Assembly: GCA_038030265.1 (NCBI GenBank)
Contig: CM075940.1
Coordinates: 8,432,001 to 8,496,000, forward strand
DNA length: 64,000 nt
Origin: Corythucha ciliata
Taxonomy: Eukaryota > Arthropoda > Insecta > Hemiptera > Tingidae
Reading direction: 5' to 3'
The translations under genes were made by a program, and so were the position numbers. Under the pieces are notes generated by a model. It saw only the letters and a program-made list of their open reading frames with translations. It did not search any database and was not told the DNA's origin. Below, piece by piece: positions 1-13,189 of this stretch; positions within the stretch are counted from its first letter, which is position 1, and every line of letters begins with the position of its first letter.

Positions 1-815
1 TTCTGGCGCAGGCGCTTTTACGGCTAAAATTGAAAAAACGTTAATTCATGGCTAAAATGGAGATATAGTGCTAATTCGCTGCTATTATGTGAATACATCA
101 CCAATTCGCTGCTAAATAGAGAAAGAGGGATATGAAATTCGCTGCTAAAATTGCGGAAAAGCGCTAATTCGAGACTGATTGAATACACATCGCTAATGTA
201 ATTCACTTTTAAAATGGAGAAAAAGCGCTAATTCACCGCCAAAATGAAGAAAAAGATCCAAATCGTCGATAAATGTGAAGAAGTCGCTAATACTCTGCTA
301 AACTTGAAAGCAATATAGCGCTAATTCGTAGTTCTAAATTGAATACATCCTCGATTTACTGCTGAAGTTGAGAAAAGCGCATATTCGTGGCTAAAAGTCA
401 GATAAAGCGCTTATTCACTTCTCAATTTGAGAAAACACAAATTCTCAATTTCTGGAGACAACTTGATAATTGAGAAGAAGCACTAATTCACTGCTGAAAT
501 TGAGAAAACTCATTAATACGCACCTAAAAACGTAGATATTTCGCTGCTAAAATTGAGAAAAAGCGGCGAATCACTGCTAACATTGATAAAATGAGCTAAA
601 ATTGCTAAAATTAAAGCGCTAATTCATGGCTAAAAGTGAAAAGAATTGCTAATTCACTGCTGAAATTAAGAAAAACGCTAATTTGCGGCTAAATTAGAGA
701 GAAAAATGTCTCATTCGTCATTCGTAGATAAAATTGAGAGAACACCAATTCACGATTTCTGGAGCTAACTTCATGGCTAAAATTGAGAAAAATACATAAT
801 GTAACGTTACGCAAA
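1..815 (+). repeat. Family A minisatellite island (cut by window start)
   Basis: Degenerate head-to-tail units of about 29 bp, GCTAATTCGCGG then CTAAAATTGAGAAAAA, fill this stretch, often with lost or gained bases and CG-to-CA/TG changes. It runs in the + orientation and begins outside the window. No gene is seen. Confidence 0.8.
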
Positions 816-1500
816 TGTATATTCCTTGATTGTTTAGAGACTGAGAGGCCACATTGAGATTTAAGTCCCAAGGCTCTCATATGTGTATAGTTTCACCGGT
901 GTTTACACTGCGACATAGGCCCTGGATCAATCAATTGGGGCGATTTCATGACCAAATAAGCAATTTCAGTGGTTATTTAACGATTTTCTTCCCACCTGGG
1001 CTATTGGGAAGGAAACTGGCAATTTCTTCGGCCAAATATTTTGTTTATTGAAGGAAGAAAAATCCTTCAATTTCTTGTACGAATGTTCGGGCTAATTTTC
1101 CGAGTAATGTTCTGGGTGGGCTTTGTCGACGTTTTAAATGGAAAAGGAGACCGTTTGGTATTATTTCAATTTGTGGATGTATGCTGCGTCAATAGAATCT
1201 CGGGGAAATTTTATATTTTCTTCGTATGCGGTAAGTGACGAGAACAGGCCCATATTTGGTCAGAACTTGATTAGGGTGGAACATTTATGTGGTCGGGACT
1301 TTTTTGTAGTTTGAACCTTTTGAAGAGATAGCCGAAATAAATACAACGCACGCGTAAAATAATTCAATTTTTTTTAGGAAGGGTTATATTGTTACTTCCT
1401 GAACTAAAGCGTAAGAGTTTTTGGCCCGGAGTTATTTTGGCCGGAGATCAGGTCCCAGGCCCGAAGACTCCGGGCGAAAACCGGAGATCAGGTAGCCCTA
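816..1500. other. Low-copy spacer with array boundary motif
   Basis: It opens with TTTAGAGACTGAGAGGCC (833-850), a sequence also found at an internal edge of the family A island at 5407. A 13-bp direct repeat, CCGGAGATCAGGT, occurs at 1441 and 1481. No gene is seen. Confidence 0.5.
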
Positions 1501-3355
1501 ATCGTCAGTTCAGGCATTTTTAAGGCACGAATGGTTAATTTAGCCATTATGGGAATGCGAGTGGTCGTTTTCATGGCGCAAATCTGTCAGTATTGCCATT
1601 GTGGGGGAGGGGCATGAATTGTGAATACGACCAGCAGCCCGTTTTAAGGCTTGTCCAGTCTGTTCTACCACGAACAAGGACGAATTGTCGTTGTCCCTGA
1701 CGCTTTCCAAAGAGCGCGAATGACCAGTGTGACCATTTTTAAAGTGAAACTTTGAAGATTGAAATTTTTTAGGCGTTTGGTTATTTCAGAGCATGAATCG
1801 TCAGTTCAGCCATTTTTAGGGCGTGAACAGTCCGTTTGACTATTTCCAGGGGACGAATCGTCCGTAAAGTTAATTTTAGGTTGCGAACAGTTAGTTTAGC
1901 AATTTATAAGGCACGAATCGCTAGATTCACCATTTTTTCGAATGGTTCGAACGAGCAAAAATTTGTTTTTGGCGCAGTGAAATCCGTGAAATTGCTTTTT
2001 TAGGTCCAACCAGCAGCAAGTCACATTTTAATGGCACGAATAATCGTCAGTTAAGGTATTTCCAAGACGCGAACTATTTTTTCTGCCATATTCAGGGTAC
2101 AAATCGTCTGCATTTTTAGCTGTTTTCTAGGCGTAGTGCCTCAGTTCGTCCATTTTTTGCACTACGAATGGTAAGTTTCACCATTTCACTGGCATGAATT
2201 AGCACATTTAGCCATTTTAAGGGCGTGATTTGCCAATCAAGCAATTTTATAGCAATTTATAGTTTCAAATCAAATCAAAAAGTTTATCCAGTTCATAAGG
2301 TGCATGTAGCTAACGCTGGATGGTTATTGGGAGGAGGTTCGGTACTCGGTGCGCAATCGCAAGTGGTCAGTTTGTCGCCTGAAGGGCGCAGATAGCCTTT
2401 TTTTGGGGTCCAGATAGCCACTTTGAAGGCGCGAATCGTCTGTTTAGCCCCTGTAGAGCAGAAACGATCAGTTAGGCCATTTTTAGACCGTGAATTGCTG
2501 GTACGAGTTGAGTATGCCATTTACAGGGCATAAATAGCCAGTTTTTAAGGCCAGGACCGTCATTTTAGACGTTTTCAAGGCGTGAAGGCTCAGTATGACT
2601 ATTTCTGACGCGCGAATGGCAAATTTTGCCATTTTCAGGACATGACTCATCTGCTTAGGGATTTTCAAAGTGCTAATTTGTCAGTTTAACCACTCATCGT
2701 AGGCCGCATAGAGTCAGTTTTACCAATTTTATTGGGCGTGAATAGCCAGTTTGGCAATTTTAACGCTACCAGTATAGCCATTCCTAGGGCGTGAATCCGT
2801 CATTTTAGTCAATTGTACGTTACGAACTCAGTTTTGAAATTTTCATTGCGTGAATTATTAGTTTAACCATTTAGAGAACGCAAACAATCAGTTCTGCCAT
2901 TTTTCAAGGTGCGAGTAGTCCGTCACGCCATTTATGGGGTGCGAATGGTCAGCTTTCCATTTCAAGGGCGCAAATTGTCAGCGTAGTCATTTATAGAGAG
3001 AGAATAGCCAGTGTGATATTTTCAGAGTATGAATCGTCAGTTTTTCCATTTTTAGGGTTCGTAAAGTCTGTTGGGCCATTTATAATAAGCGCGAATCGTC
3101 GCAGTTTTGCTTTTTTAAGGACGCAATTAGTCCCGTCAAGCCAACGCCCGAATGGTCAGTTTGCGCATCCTTGGCGCGGAAATGGTTGATTTGGGAATAT
3201 TTAAGGCAGGAATTGTCTGTTTAGGGATATGCGGAGCGTGAATTGTTAGTTTGCCCATTTTTAGAGCGCGTTACGGCAGCTTGGCTACTTTTAGAGCGGG
3301 AATTGCTAGTTTTAGGCAGTTGTAGCTCGTGAATGGAAGATTTAGCCAGTTTCAA
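1501..3355 (+). repeat. Family B minisatellite island
   Basis: Roughly sixty degenerate units of about 30 bp, GGCGCGAATCGTC then AGTTTAGCCATTTT(TA), run head to tail. GCGTGAAT/GCGCGAAT and CAGTTT.GCCATTTT recur throughout. The same family returns at 7736-7950 and 22496-23340 in the same orientation. It is noncoding. Confidence 0.8.
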
Positions 3356-4265
3356 AGCGTGTGGCTCAGACTTTGACATCAGTTGAGGAGGACTGCGCAA
3401 CTTTATCTGATGTGTGGCGACTTCAAGGTGACTTAAACAGAAGTCAAAGCCAAGTCCAGAAGCTCCGGCCGGCCAGTGAGGCTGGTCTAAGCAGGAAATC
3501 CTCACCGCCTGTGCGTACTTTTAAAGCCCAGTACACACAGAGACATTTTTTAGGCACCGTTCACAAGCTGTATATGTATGTGTTCTGTGGAGTCTACGCA
3601 ACCTATCAAAATGCTTCATTTTTCGAGAGAATACAGTCTGGGAGCCCACCGTATGAAAATCCGGGTCATTTTGACCGTGTCTGGCACCTGCGCAGGACGT
3701 TTTTTATGGTCTCGGAGATGACACTTCTGAGATGGCCAGACATTTTCCGTGGGACAGGGGCTCACAACAGAGCTATACCTAGCTGTTGGCAAACACATCT
3801 TTGGGTGGTTTGAAAACGACTGGCGAAAGTAAAAAGTCGAAAACCAACACCGCTATCCAATTTGATTGTAGGTAGCGCCATGAGCGAGCTTTGAAAAATG
3901 TGAAATTTCGAGGCTTACTAGTAGCCCGGCTTCATTCGAAATTGGATGGCGATGGTGGATTTCTACCTTATTGTTTGCGAAGAATCAATAAGAACCGTCC
4001 CTTGCCAATTTGTGGCAAAAATGATCAACTTTTTTTTTTCTTTGTAAATTGGAAAAACCGCTTATTTCTAAGTTTCTCGACACAGGGAGTCCGAAAATCG
4101 AGACAAAGCTCCGACCAGACGAGCGTTTGAAGTGGTTCTCACTGTGCAGTGGCGCCGAAACGGTGTCCACTTTCCATGAAGTGTAGCCGGACTCGTAAAA
4201 GGGACCCACCCACACCTATGAGAACTCCCCTCCCGCTCATTAAACCTCACGACATCACCATCTGC
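3356..4265. other. Low-copy spacer between B and A islands
   Basis: This is mostly unique sequence. One frame is open from 3361 to 3813 (150 codons), but it begins with GTG and no domain is recognisable, so I do not call a gene. A T-run lies at about 4029. Confidence 0.5.
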
Positions 4266-6110
4266 CAGCTAAGTGACATAGAGAAGAACGCCAATTTGTG
4301 GCTGAAATTAAGCAAACTCAATATTTAGGGGCTAAGATTAGGAAAAAGCGCTAATTCATTGAGAAAAAATATATAATAAGCAGGAAAAGTGAGAAAAAAC
4401 GCTAATTCACGGATAAAGTGTCTAATCAACGGCTAAAAACGAAAAATTCACTACCCAATTCAAGTCTAAAATTGAGAAAAACTCCAATTTGCGGCTACAT
4501 GATGAAAAACTGTAAAATCGAGAAAAAATATGATTCACGGCTTCGAGGACAACTTAGTGGCTAAAATAGAGTAAAAGCCAAAATGGCAGAAATTAAAGAA
4601 TCTAATTCACGGTAAAATTGAGAGAAAGTGGCGGCCAATTTAATTAGCGAATAAATTTAAAAAGCGCTAAATTCACGAATAAAAAGTAAAAAAAAAAAAA
4701 AAAACGCAAGTAAACTGAAAAAAATTAAAAAAACACTTATTGACGGCTAAAATTGGAAAAAAACAAATTCACAGCTAAAATTAAGAAAAACGCTAATTCG
4801 CGGCTATAGAAAACACTAATGCACAGCGTCTGAAGACAACTTTGTGGTTAAAATGGTGGAAAAGCGCAAATTCATAGCACAAATTGAAAAAAAAAGAAGC
4901 TAGTTCGCGGCTAAAAACTGAGAAAAAAGTTAATTCGCTCCTAAAATTGAGATAAAGTGCCAATTGGCGGCTAAAACACGCGGAAAGCGCTGATTCTTTG
5001 CTAAAATCGAGAAAAATTCTAATAAGCGGATGTGTAGTACGCTTTAAAACTCTATTAAACGGCTAAAATTCAAGAAAATCACTAATTGACAGCTAAAATG
5101 GAGAAAAACGCCCCTTCACAGCTAAAATTAAGAAAAGTGCTCATTCGTGGCTAAAATTGAGAAAAACCTTAATTCGCAGAGCTAAAATTGAGAAAAAGTG
5201 ATAATCGGAACCTAAAACGGAGAAAAACGCTGAAATTCGTGGCTAAAATTGAGTAAAATCGATAATTCGCGGATTAAATTAAGGAAAATCGTTGATTCGT
5301 GGCTTCAATTGAGAAATAGGGCCAATTAGGGCCAACTGTGGATAAGGTATTAGTAAAAATAGAGTTATGTTATAAAACTGCATAAACAAAAATATTTCTC
5401 ATTTATTTAGAGACTAAAAGGCCTCTTAGGGATTTCCGCCGCGGAGCGGGGCTGAAGGAGGGTGCAATTTGGGATTTTCGGTTTTAAAACGTTGATTTGC
5501 GGCTAATATTGAGAATACAAGCGCTCCTTTGCCGTTGAAATTAAGAAAATTACCTGAATTAATAAGGCAACCTGCACGGCAATGAATCTGAAGGCAACTT
5601 GGCCGCTAAAATATGGAACATGTGCTAACAATAATAAAAGGTTGAAGAGCAGGCACTCAAATGTGCTAATCTTGGGGCAATCACCGTGGAAAGAGTTTGG
5701 AAAAAGCGCTAATATTCGCGACTGAAATTGTGGGAAAGCGCCAAATCGTAGCAAAGTCGAGAAAAAAACACTAATTCGCGGCTAAAAATGGAGAAAAATG
5801 CTAATTTTGCAGCCATAATTGAGAAAAAGCACTAATTCACAGCTATAAACTGAGAAAAAGCAGCGATGAATCACTCAGGAGGATTTGCTGATATTGGGAA
5901 AAACGCCGAATTGTGGTTTGTAGTGACTAAAATTGTGAAAAAAGCACTACTTTGCACGCGCTATTAGAGAAAAAAGCGCTATATTGCGGTTGCAATTGAG
6001 AAAATACGATGATTCGCGGATACATTTTTGAAAATTCGCTAATTGTCGCCTAAAATGAAGAAAGTTTGCTGTTAAGGTTGACAAAAAGTGCTCTTTCTCA
6101 AGGCTAAATT
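4266..6110 (+). repeat. Family A minisatellite island with internal boundary element
   Basis: Many units of GCTAATTCGTGG then CTAAAATTGAGAAAAA occur, with unit length about 29 in the clearest stretch (5100-5300). A non-repeat insert at about 5391-5480 contains TTTAGAGACTAAAAGGCC and then TTTCCGCCGCGGAGCGGGGC. The array then resumes to about 6110. Confidence 0.8.
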
Positions 6111-6525
6111 ACGTACACGTAAATTAAGCACACGTTCGCATAATAGTTCGAGAGCTGGCGACAGTCCCATTCAACCGGAAGAACATAAGTCATGAAACTT
6201 GTTCCATTTGATAGCTTTTGTGGGGCTGAATACGAATATGAGCGTCTGCCGGTGTCTGCATGGGGCATTTGCTCTCATTGACGGCCAGCTGAAAAGGGAG
6301 AGATATACTGTTATGTTTGTCTTTTCGAGCCATTTTTGTTACTGCCCTCTTTTTTGTAATCGATATCGAGACGAGGGGGGAAGTTTTGGCGTGGTACCCT
6401 TGTGGTTAAGATGTTTCCTTGAAACTTTAATTTCGTAGAAGCCTCACCCCTCCCCCAAATCCCACCACACCTTCAATTGATTGTGCGCCTCGTCCAGCCC
6501 GGGTGCCATTCACCTCGGAATCTTG
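6111..6525. other. Spacer between A and E islands
   Basis: This is low-copy sequence with a pyrimidine-rich stretch at 6444-6475 (CACCCCTCCCCCAAATCCC). There is no array and no convincing ORF. Confidence 0.45.
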
Positions 6526-7570
6526 CAGATGATCCGCCGCATCTGAAAAACTTGCAATTTTGCTTAAATTAACAGCCAAAGACCCGACACTTTCAATTTC
6601 ATGACATTGAGCCAGAAAACTTGTAATTTTGCTCAAATTAGGACCTGACTTTGCAAAATTGCAAATACCTCTAGTTACAATTACACCGCTAATCGGGAAT
6701 GTGGGCGTAGTCGGAGCCGGCTAGCCCAGGGTTCGCAACCTCTGAAATAAATTGCCCCGAAACTTGTAATTTCGCAAAACATGTGGCAGAAAGGATCCAT
6801 TTTCACAGATATTTGCCCTCTGAATGTTGCGCGTGGGGCCTCGTCAGCCTACGCGTTCCGCCGTGGCTGTCCCCGGCCCACAATTGGGTCCGAGCCCATA
6901 AAAACAATTGTAAACTTGCTATTTTACGGAGTCTTAGCACCGAAACTTGTAATTTCTCCGAAATTAAATGCCCAGAACTTGCAATTTAACTGAAATGAAG
7001 ACCCGAAGTTCGTGGGTAATCGTCAGGCTATGGCCCGAATCGGGGCATGCTAGCCTGAGTTCCACCAAAAATGGTCAAAACAATTGTCAGGTGGTACAAA
7101 AATTGTTTCCAAACTGCAATTTTTAATTGAGACCTTAAACTTGTAATTTCACGAAAACGAAGACCGCGGATACTAAACAATCGACTTTTATAAAGCAACT
7201 TTCAGCTTCCAACCTTCAATGTCGCGAATATTCATCCAGTAAACTTCTAATTTTGCGGATGTTTGCCTTCAGAATGTTGCAATTTTAGGCTATTCATCAG
7301 GGTTCGAGTGCTGTCTCGGTTGGCTGGCCCAAAATCTACGGCCGGCAAAAAAAAAATGCTCAAAACTGCTGAAATTGAGACGAAATTCAGCCGGTAAAAT
7401 TCCAATTTTATGCATTTTTATTTAAAAATGTTGCAAATTTGAAGACTGCCTTGGCCGGCCTGCTTGGTCACTGAGAAAGATCCCCGGAACTCGAAATTTC
7501 GCGAAAATAAAGACCAGAAACTGTCAATTTCACGGGAATAAATAGTGGAAACTAGCAATGTCTCTGGTAC
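6526..7570 (-). repeat. Family E minisatellite island, minus orientation
   Basis: Units of about 30 bp read on the minus strand as GCGAAATTGCAAG then TTTCGGGTCTTAATTT. They are broken at about 6714, 6840, 7018 and 7286 by the family's longer spacer (on the minus strand, GGGCTAGCC..CCTGACGA..AGCC), giving a higher-order repeat. Confidence 0.75.
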
Positions 7571-7735
7571 AATTAGACCCGATTTTTAGTCGAGAAACCA
7601 CGAAAGAGAGCATTTTCTCAGTTTTAGCCACGATTATTAGCGATTTTTCCAAATCTTTCGCCGCGTTCTTGATCCAAAAACAAGCGCATTAGTGCTCTTC
7701 CTTTGGTGCGCGTCCGTTGGTCGCGATTTAACCAT
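7571..7735 (-). repeat. Family A fragment, minus orientation
   Basis: TTTCTCAGTTTTAGCC and ATTAGCGATTTTTCC mark a few minus-strand family A units directly after the E island. Confidence 0.55.
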
Positions 7736-7950
7736 TTTGTGGACGTAAACAGTCAGTTTTGCCATTTGTATGGTGCAAATATTCCGCCATACCAATTTTT
7801 GAAGGTTGCGAATGGTGAGTTTGCCACTTCCAAGGTTCCAATTGTCAGGTCATTTATATAAGGAATGAATATTGGCCAGGGCGATATTTTCAGAGCAAAA
7901 ATCGACAGTTTTGACTTTTTAGGGTCCGAATGGTAGGTTTTTATCTCTCG
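7736..7950 (+). repeat. Family B fragment
   Basis: About seven units with CAGTTTTGCCATTT and GCGAATGGTGAGTTTGCC follow the B consensus. Confidence 0.65.
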
Positions 7951-8312
7951 GCGTTAGTGTTTGGGGGCTGGTTTTGACGATGCTTTTACGCTATTGACCT
8001 CGCGACTCCAATGGAGGGGCCATGGCCCGCTACTGGAGCTGGCAATAATTTTTCACAGAAGCCGACCTCCTCAAGTACTTACACATTATAATCTCCTAAT
8101 ACAAAAGAAGAAAAATTAATTGCTGCAATACACTTGAAAAAAGGGGCAAAATCGTCGTTTTTGACAAGATTTGGTCCATTTATGACCAGGAGAATAGAAT
8201 TTTCAATCGATTTCGAGCGTTTTCTAGCGTGGTAATTAGGTTTAGAGACAAGCGTTACTCCGATGTCACTTTCCAGAGCAATTTGAGCCCATTTAGAAAG
8301 CTTAATCGCGAC
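7951..8312. other. Low-copy spacer
   Basis: There is no array, ORF or known element. It ends directly at the CAGGGGCG terminus at 8313. Confidence 0.4.
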
Positions 8313-8700
8313 CAGGGGCGTAACCTGCCCTTGAACCAGGGGTGGGCAGACGATGCTGGATGTTCTAGAGACCCCAGCAGAGGAACTGGTAGTTCAAAAC
8401 TGGATATTTCACTTCAAAACTGACAGTATCACAGCAAAACTGGCGTTTTCCCAAGACTCTGTTTTGAAAAATGACGATTTCAACACAAATCTGATGATTT
8501 CAAGACAAAACTGAAGTTTTCACTACAATCCTGGTAATTTTACAGTAAAACTAATTTTGCTAGTTTTCTCAAAAAGACAATGTTACCCTAAAACTGGAGT
8601 TTTAACCTCAAAACCGGCAATTATACCACAAAACTGACGAGTTTTAACCTAAAACTGAAGTTTTTACCCTAAAACTGTCAACTGAAAACTGATGTTTTCA
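8313..8700 (+). mobile_element. Left end of a hAT-like element carrying a family C array
   Basis: It starts with CAGGGGCGTAACC (8313). The next stretch (8326-8390) matches 17040-17097, and both are followed by C units of about 20-22 bp, TTTTACCCCAAAACTGACGA and variants. No right end is seen; the C array runs into a minus-strand family A array at about 8700. Short CAGGGGCG ends are typical of hAT elements (established); the assignment is inferred. Confidence 0.5.
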
Positions 8701-9850
8701 CTCGTTTTTCGCGAGACTTAGCGCTTTTTCTTAATTTTAGTAGCATCGTAGTAGCGTTCCAAAACTGTGAATTAGCGAATTTTCTCAATTTCAGTCACAA
8801 ATTGGTGTTTGGAGAAATTTTAGCTGTCAATAATGACGATTTTTTCAATTTTTAGCCGCGAATTAGCAAGTTTTTCAATTTAGGCTCAAAGTTAAACTTT
8901 CTTTTAATTTTGGCCAGACTAATTATTTATTTTCTAAATACTATCAACCCGCAAGTTAGCGGTTTTTTCACATTTTAGCACGGCATTAGCAAATAGATTA
9001 TTGTTTGTTTTCTCAGTTCTGCGAATTAATGATGTTCCTCAATTTTAGCAGCGAATTGTCGCTTTTTCTAAATTTTAGCAGCGTAGTAGCGTTTCCAACA
9101 CGCGCATTACCAAATTTTCCCAATTTTTGCCAAGAATTAGTTTTAAGCAGCAAATCAGCAATATTTTCATTTTTAGCAGAGAATTAGCACTTTTTCCCAA
9201 TTTGAACTGAAAATTAGATTTTTTCTTAACTGTAGCTGCGCTAATTAGTGGGTTTTTAATTTTAGAAGGGAATTAGTGATTTTCTTCATTCGTATGGCCG
9301 TGATTTAACATTTTTCCTCAACTTTATATCCGCAAATTCCAAATTAGCGATTTTTCTCCATTTCAGCTGTGAAATAGCGCTTTATGCTAATTTGAGGCAA
9401 TTTAGCATCTATTCCCTTTTTAATTGCGAGTCGGCGATTTTTCGCAATTTCAGTTGTGAATTTGCCATTTTTGTTCAATTGTAACCAGAAAGTGTCTTTT
9501 TTTTGTTGTCAATATTATAGCGTGTTCTCTCAATTTTAACCGCGCACGGTTGGCCCAAAATCAGAACTTTTGCGTTAATTTCCACAATTTATTCGTAGAA
9601 TGGCCTCCACCGCTAATCAGCGATTTTTGTCTCAATTTTAGTCTGGCAGTTGCATCGCGAGACCACGAGTCAGCGCTTTTCCGCGGTTATAGCCACGATC
9701 ATTAGCGATTTTTTTCAATTTTTTTGCCACGTCAGCAAGTTGAAAATTGCCGACCATCACTTTATTGGGCTTAAGGACCTAAGGAGGGTGTATTTTCTCT
9801 TTTTAGCCGCGAATTTTATCAATTTGTGCCACCAGAATAGCACTTTCGAG
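8701..9850 (-). repeat. Family A minisatellite island, minus orientation
   Basis: Units read AATTTTAGCCGCGAATTAGC then GATTTTTCTC, the reverse complement of the A consensus, across more than 1 kb. No gene is seen; short ORFs here are repeat translations. Confidence 0.78.
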
Positions 9851-10380
9851 GGCTCAATCGAATATTCAGCCCATACTCTTTGCTGATATCGCTTGCAACG
9901 TTATATTCTCCAGTTCGGATATACTTAAATTCGTAGAAAGGAGCCAAATCGCTGTCCAATCGTCCGACCTCTTCCCCAGCTTTTCGGGGGCCCCGTCTGA
10001 TAGAGGGCCCTGGGCGATCCGCCCCGCTCACCCATACCTCTCGCTACACTACTGCGTGGGTTCTGAAGTCTGAAGTCCAAGGAAGCAGTTAGACGTACGC
10101 GGATCTTTTCGGGCTGCTTGAAGTCGAGAAAATCTGCTAAACCTATAACTTCAACGTGAAACGCTCATTTTTGGAGATTTTATGGGGCTGTTTAGACCGC
10201 TGGTATGCTTAGTTCCCCTTCGCTTGCAGCTCTGGGGGGGGGGGGATCTATCCCCCATATCCCCCCGTACCTAAGCCCCTGTCCAACGACCATAAGAATG
10301 GTATGTGCTGGGAACTGGAAGCGTTTGATTTGCGATTTATATTTAAAACAAATGTTCATTTGTCGTTATTGAATTAACAG
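9851..10380. other. Spacer with a possible hAT-like right terminus
   Basis: After unique sequence, a run of 12-13 G is followed by alternating C-runs and ends GTACCTAAGCCCCTG at 10281. On the minus strand this reads CAGGGGCTTAGGTACGGGGGG, the style of a hAT end. No matching left end or target-site duplication was found. Confidence 0.35.
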
Positions 10381-10850
10381 TGATACATCACCAATTCGAG
10401 TTTTCTAATGGCAATTTCGTGGCTAAAATAGAGAAAATACCAATTTCTAACGACCATTATAGGCCGCTTGAGACGACACGCTAAGTGCACGGCAAAATGT
10501 TTAGAAAAAGCGCTAATATTCGCAGCTAGAATAACTGTACCTGGCGGCTAAAAATGGTGAAAAACGCTAATTCACGGTCATTATTGGGAAAAAGTGCTAA
10601 TTTAGGCTCTAAAATAGAGAAAAATTAACGACCAATCGCTCAGAAAATATTGAGAAATCGCCGACTAGTGGTTTCTTGAGGCCACTATTCGACTAAAAAT
10701 TGAGAAGAAGCGCTAATTCGTATGGATACAAGTGAAAACCCCGCTATTTTACGGCTGAAATTGAGTAAAAGCCATAATTCATGGTGAAAAAAAAAAAAAA
10801 AAAAAATCCTGCTCAAAAACGCTGGCTCATCCTAAAAAAAAAAAAAATGA
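10381..10850 (+). repeat. Family A island
   Basis: Plus-strand A units (CTAAAATAGAGAAAA, CGCTAATTCACGG) continue to poly(A) runs at about 10788-10845. Confidence 0.7.
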
Positions 10851-11040
10851 TTTCGCGGACTTCAGTGGGTCAAATATACAAAATTTCGCTTAATGCTGAC
10901 CCATTCAAGGGATTTGATTTTTGAATGAGTCAACCGCGAATGGGATCGCGCGGTTTCAAACGAAAATCCAAGCCAACTCTCTTTTGTCGCGCCATATTTT
11001 TCAAAATTGAAGGGCGTTTTACCCGTCAGCTGTGTCAAAA
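10851..11040 (+). repeat. Family D-like fragment
   Basis: TTTTTGAATGAGTCAACCGCGAATGGG (written in family terms as the D unit with small changes) and CTTCAGTGGGTCAAAT mark two or three D-type units. Confidence 0.4.
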
Positions 11041-13189
11041 AACTGACCGCTCACAACTTGCCAGATTCAATTCAACGCTATGATTAACGCTAGTCCATTT
11101 CATTCAACAGATGCCCTTAATTCTAAACTTTATACAAGGAGACGGTTTTTCTAATGTGCTTATTGAAAATCGGTTACAAGCAGGTGCAAGCTTCACACCT
11201 CGAAGGCATAATTTTACGCACGTAAGTTCGAATTATTTCTATATCGTCAATTAGCAGCTGTGATTACTTCAAGGGATGCAATAGAAACATTTAATAATGA
11301 TACGGCGTACATGTGTCGCTCAAGATTTACTAGCTCATTGTTAGCCTTTATTCCTGTCTATTACGAATTCCTCCACGACACGAGATTTATTGTAATTAGC
11401 GTATACGAAGCACATGGCGTTCTATCGATTTCAAACCCCCCCCCCCCCAATTCCTCCCTTCACCACAGTATCATGCGACGAAGAAGTTGTGGTCTATACC
11501 GTACACCGCTAAGATGCAAAAAAAAATTGTAGTAAAATGGTTACTCACTGTAGAGCAACAAAGCTGTCAGACTGAAAAGTATGAAACGGACGATCGCAAA
11601 GAAATGAGCGCTGGGGCATTCTAAAACGTGCTCATCTGGAACGAAGTCATTTTTTTTTTTTTTTTTTCAAAAATTGATTAAACGTGCGCATCAAACTCTT
11701 GGGTTTTCGAACTCATTGTAATATCGGAACATCCCTTTTATAACTGTCAGTGTTTCTATTTTATGTTATTTTCTATACACTTTTAAAGCGCAAAGACGTA
11801 AAGGAATTGCATAAACGTCATAACTTCTGTCACTCTTTGTATTCTATTTCGAATAATAAGCGTGATCCTCCTTGGACAGGTTGAAAATGACAAAAGAGAC
11901 ATCTCTGGGTAGAATGCATGTCATGGTATCAGCTTCTTGGATGCAACATGACTTGAACTCTTCTTGCTCTTTCTTTTGAGAGCGGATGCGATAAATAAAT
12001 AAAAATAAATAACCTTCATTCCATAGTTACAGTCGGCTGGAGTTGAATTAACGGTCGTTTTCTGGGATGATGATAAAGTGAAGGGGGTTTGGGGAGGGAG
12101 GATTGGGCTGGGAGTATTAGGAGAACAATTCGAAGAAGCATCAATGTGGATAAGGTGTGCTAAACCAATGAACCGTCACCCAATCACGTAATCGAAATCA
12201 CCCGGAGTTTCAACCGTGTTCAATTTCCTTCTTTTTAAAGGAAAAGCTCAAGAAGCGAGCGAGTTTCTAGATAACCTCCTTGGAAAATTCCTGAGGGTGC
12301 TCAAAGACGCGAGTCTTCTTTCCAGGTCATCAATTTGTCTTTTTGGAAGGAATTTTTCCGAGTAAAAAAATACGCTGTTTGAGGCGTGCAGTGTTCCAAC
12401 TGTTGTATATATGCTTATGAGGGGGAAGGGGGGAAATAACTCAACATGTTGGAGGAGCCTCCTGCATTTTTACCCTCAAAAACTATAAGCTTTTCTATCC
12501 TAAATTCAGCGAAGAACGCTTGCAAAAACTGTCTGTCGCTCTGTAGCCCTTTGTTCCCCGGTGCTTAATTTGCCCCTGAAATCTGTTTTTTTGGACAACA
12601 GAACACTCACTCTGCTCCACGCTCAAGTATACTAGAAGAAATATTGAGAGTATATCGTGATCCGTTGGACGGGGAAAGGACCCCAAAGCATGACCCTACG
12701 AAAGCCTATGTACAAGAAAGAAATAGTGCCCGTGTCACAGGGCTATTAAACTGAAAGTCACTTTCCATACAAAAAGCAATAAAAGAAACCGAGAATGAAC
12801 AGTTTTTTTTTTGTTACTAATTCTGACTCTTAAAGAGAGTGAAAGTGCGGCCCTTTAATCATAAGAAACAAGCTCCCTCCCTCCGTTCGATTATTAAGTG
12901 ATTATGGAACACAATTCTCATTCGGATTTCGATAGAGAACGAGAAAATATGCCCTTTACCCCCCCCCCCCCCAATCATCAATTTAAAACCACCCCTAGAT
13001 GACGCTCGTTGATAAATCGAAAACGCACGTCCTGTAATTATGAGTTTAAACACAAAAATCTCGCTCACATTATTCGTTTGCCTTTTTAATAAACACAGAA
13101 CTATCAAAAGTGATAATTAAATAACAATTTGCTTAAGCAAAACAAACAAATATATACAGCGCATAAAATAACAAGTAACAAACGGTAAT
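11041..13189. other. Low-copy 5' flank of FoxB
   Basis: This is unique AT-rich sequence with homopolymers (C10 at 11437, T18 near 11650, C12 near 12959) and an AAAT-type microsatellite near 11989-12011. ORFs are short and without domains. Upstream regulatory DNA of FoxB would be expected here; no specific site is claimed. Confidence 0.5.

Noticed and set aside
1..815. Centromeric or telomeric satellite
   Set aside because: The arrays are short, mixed, inverted in places and separated by low-copy DNA within a gene locus; no telomere-type hexamer or pentamer runs are present.
3361..3813. 150-codon open frame in a low-copy spacer
   Set aside because: It starts with GTG, begins at the edge of a B array and has no recognisable domain or splice context. 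Chance is the simplest explanation.
4266..6110. CRISPR-like look: repeats of about 29 bp
   Set aside because: The units are degenerate and head to tail, without constant repeats separated by unique spacers, and the window is animal DNA.
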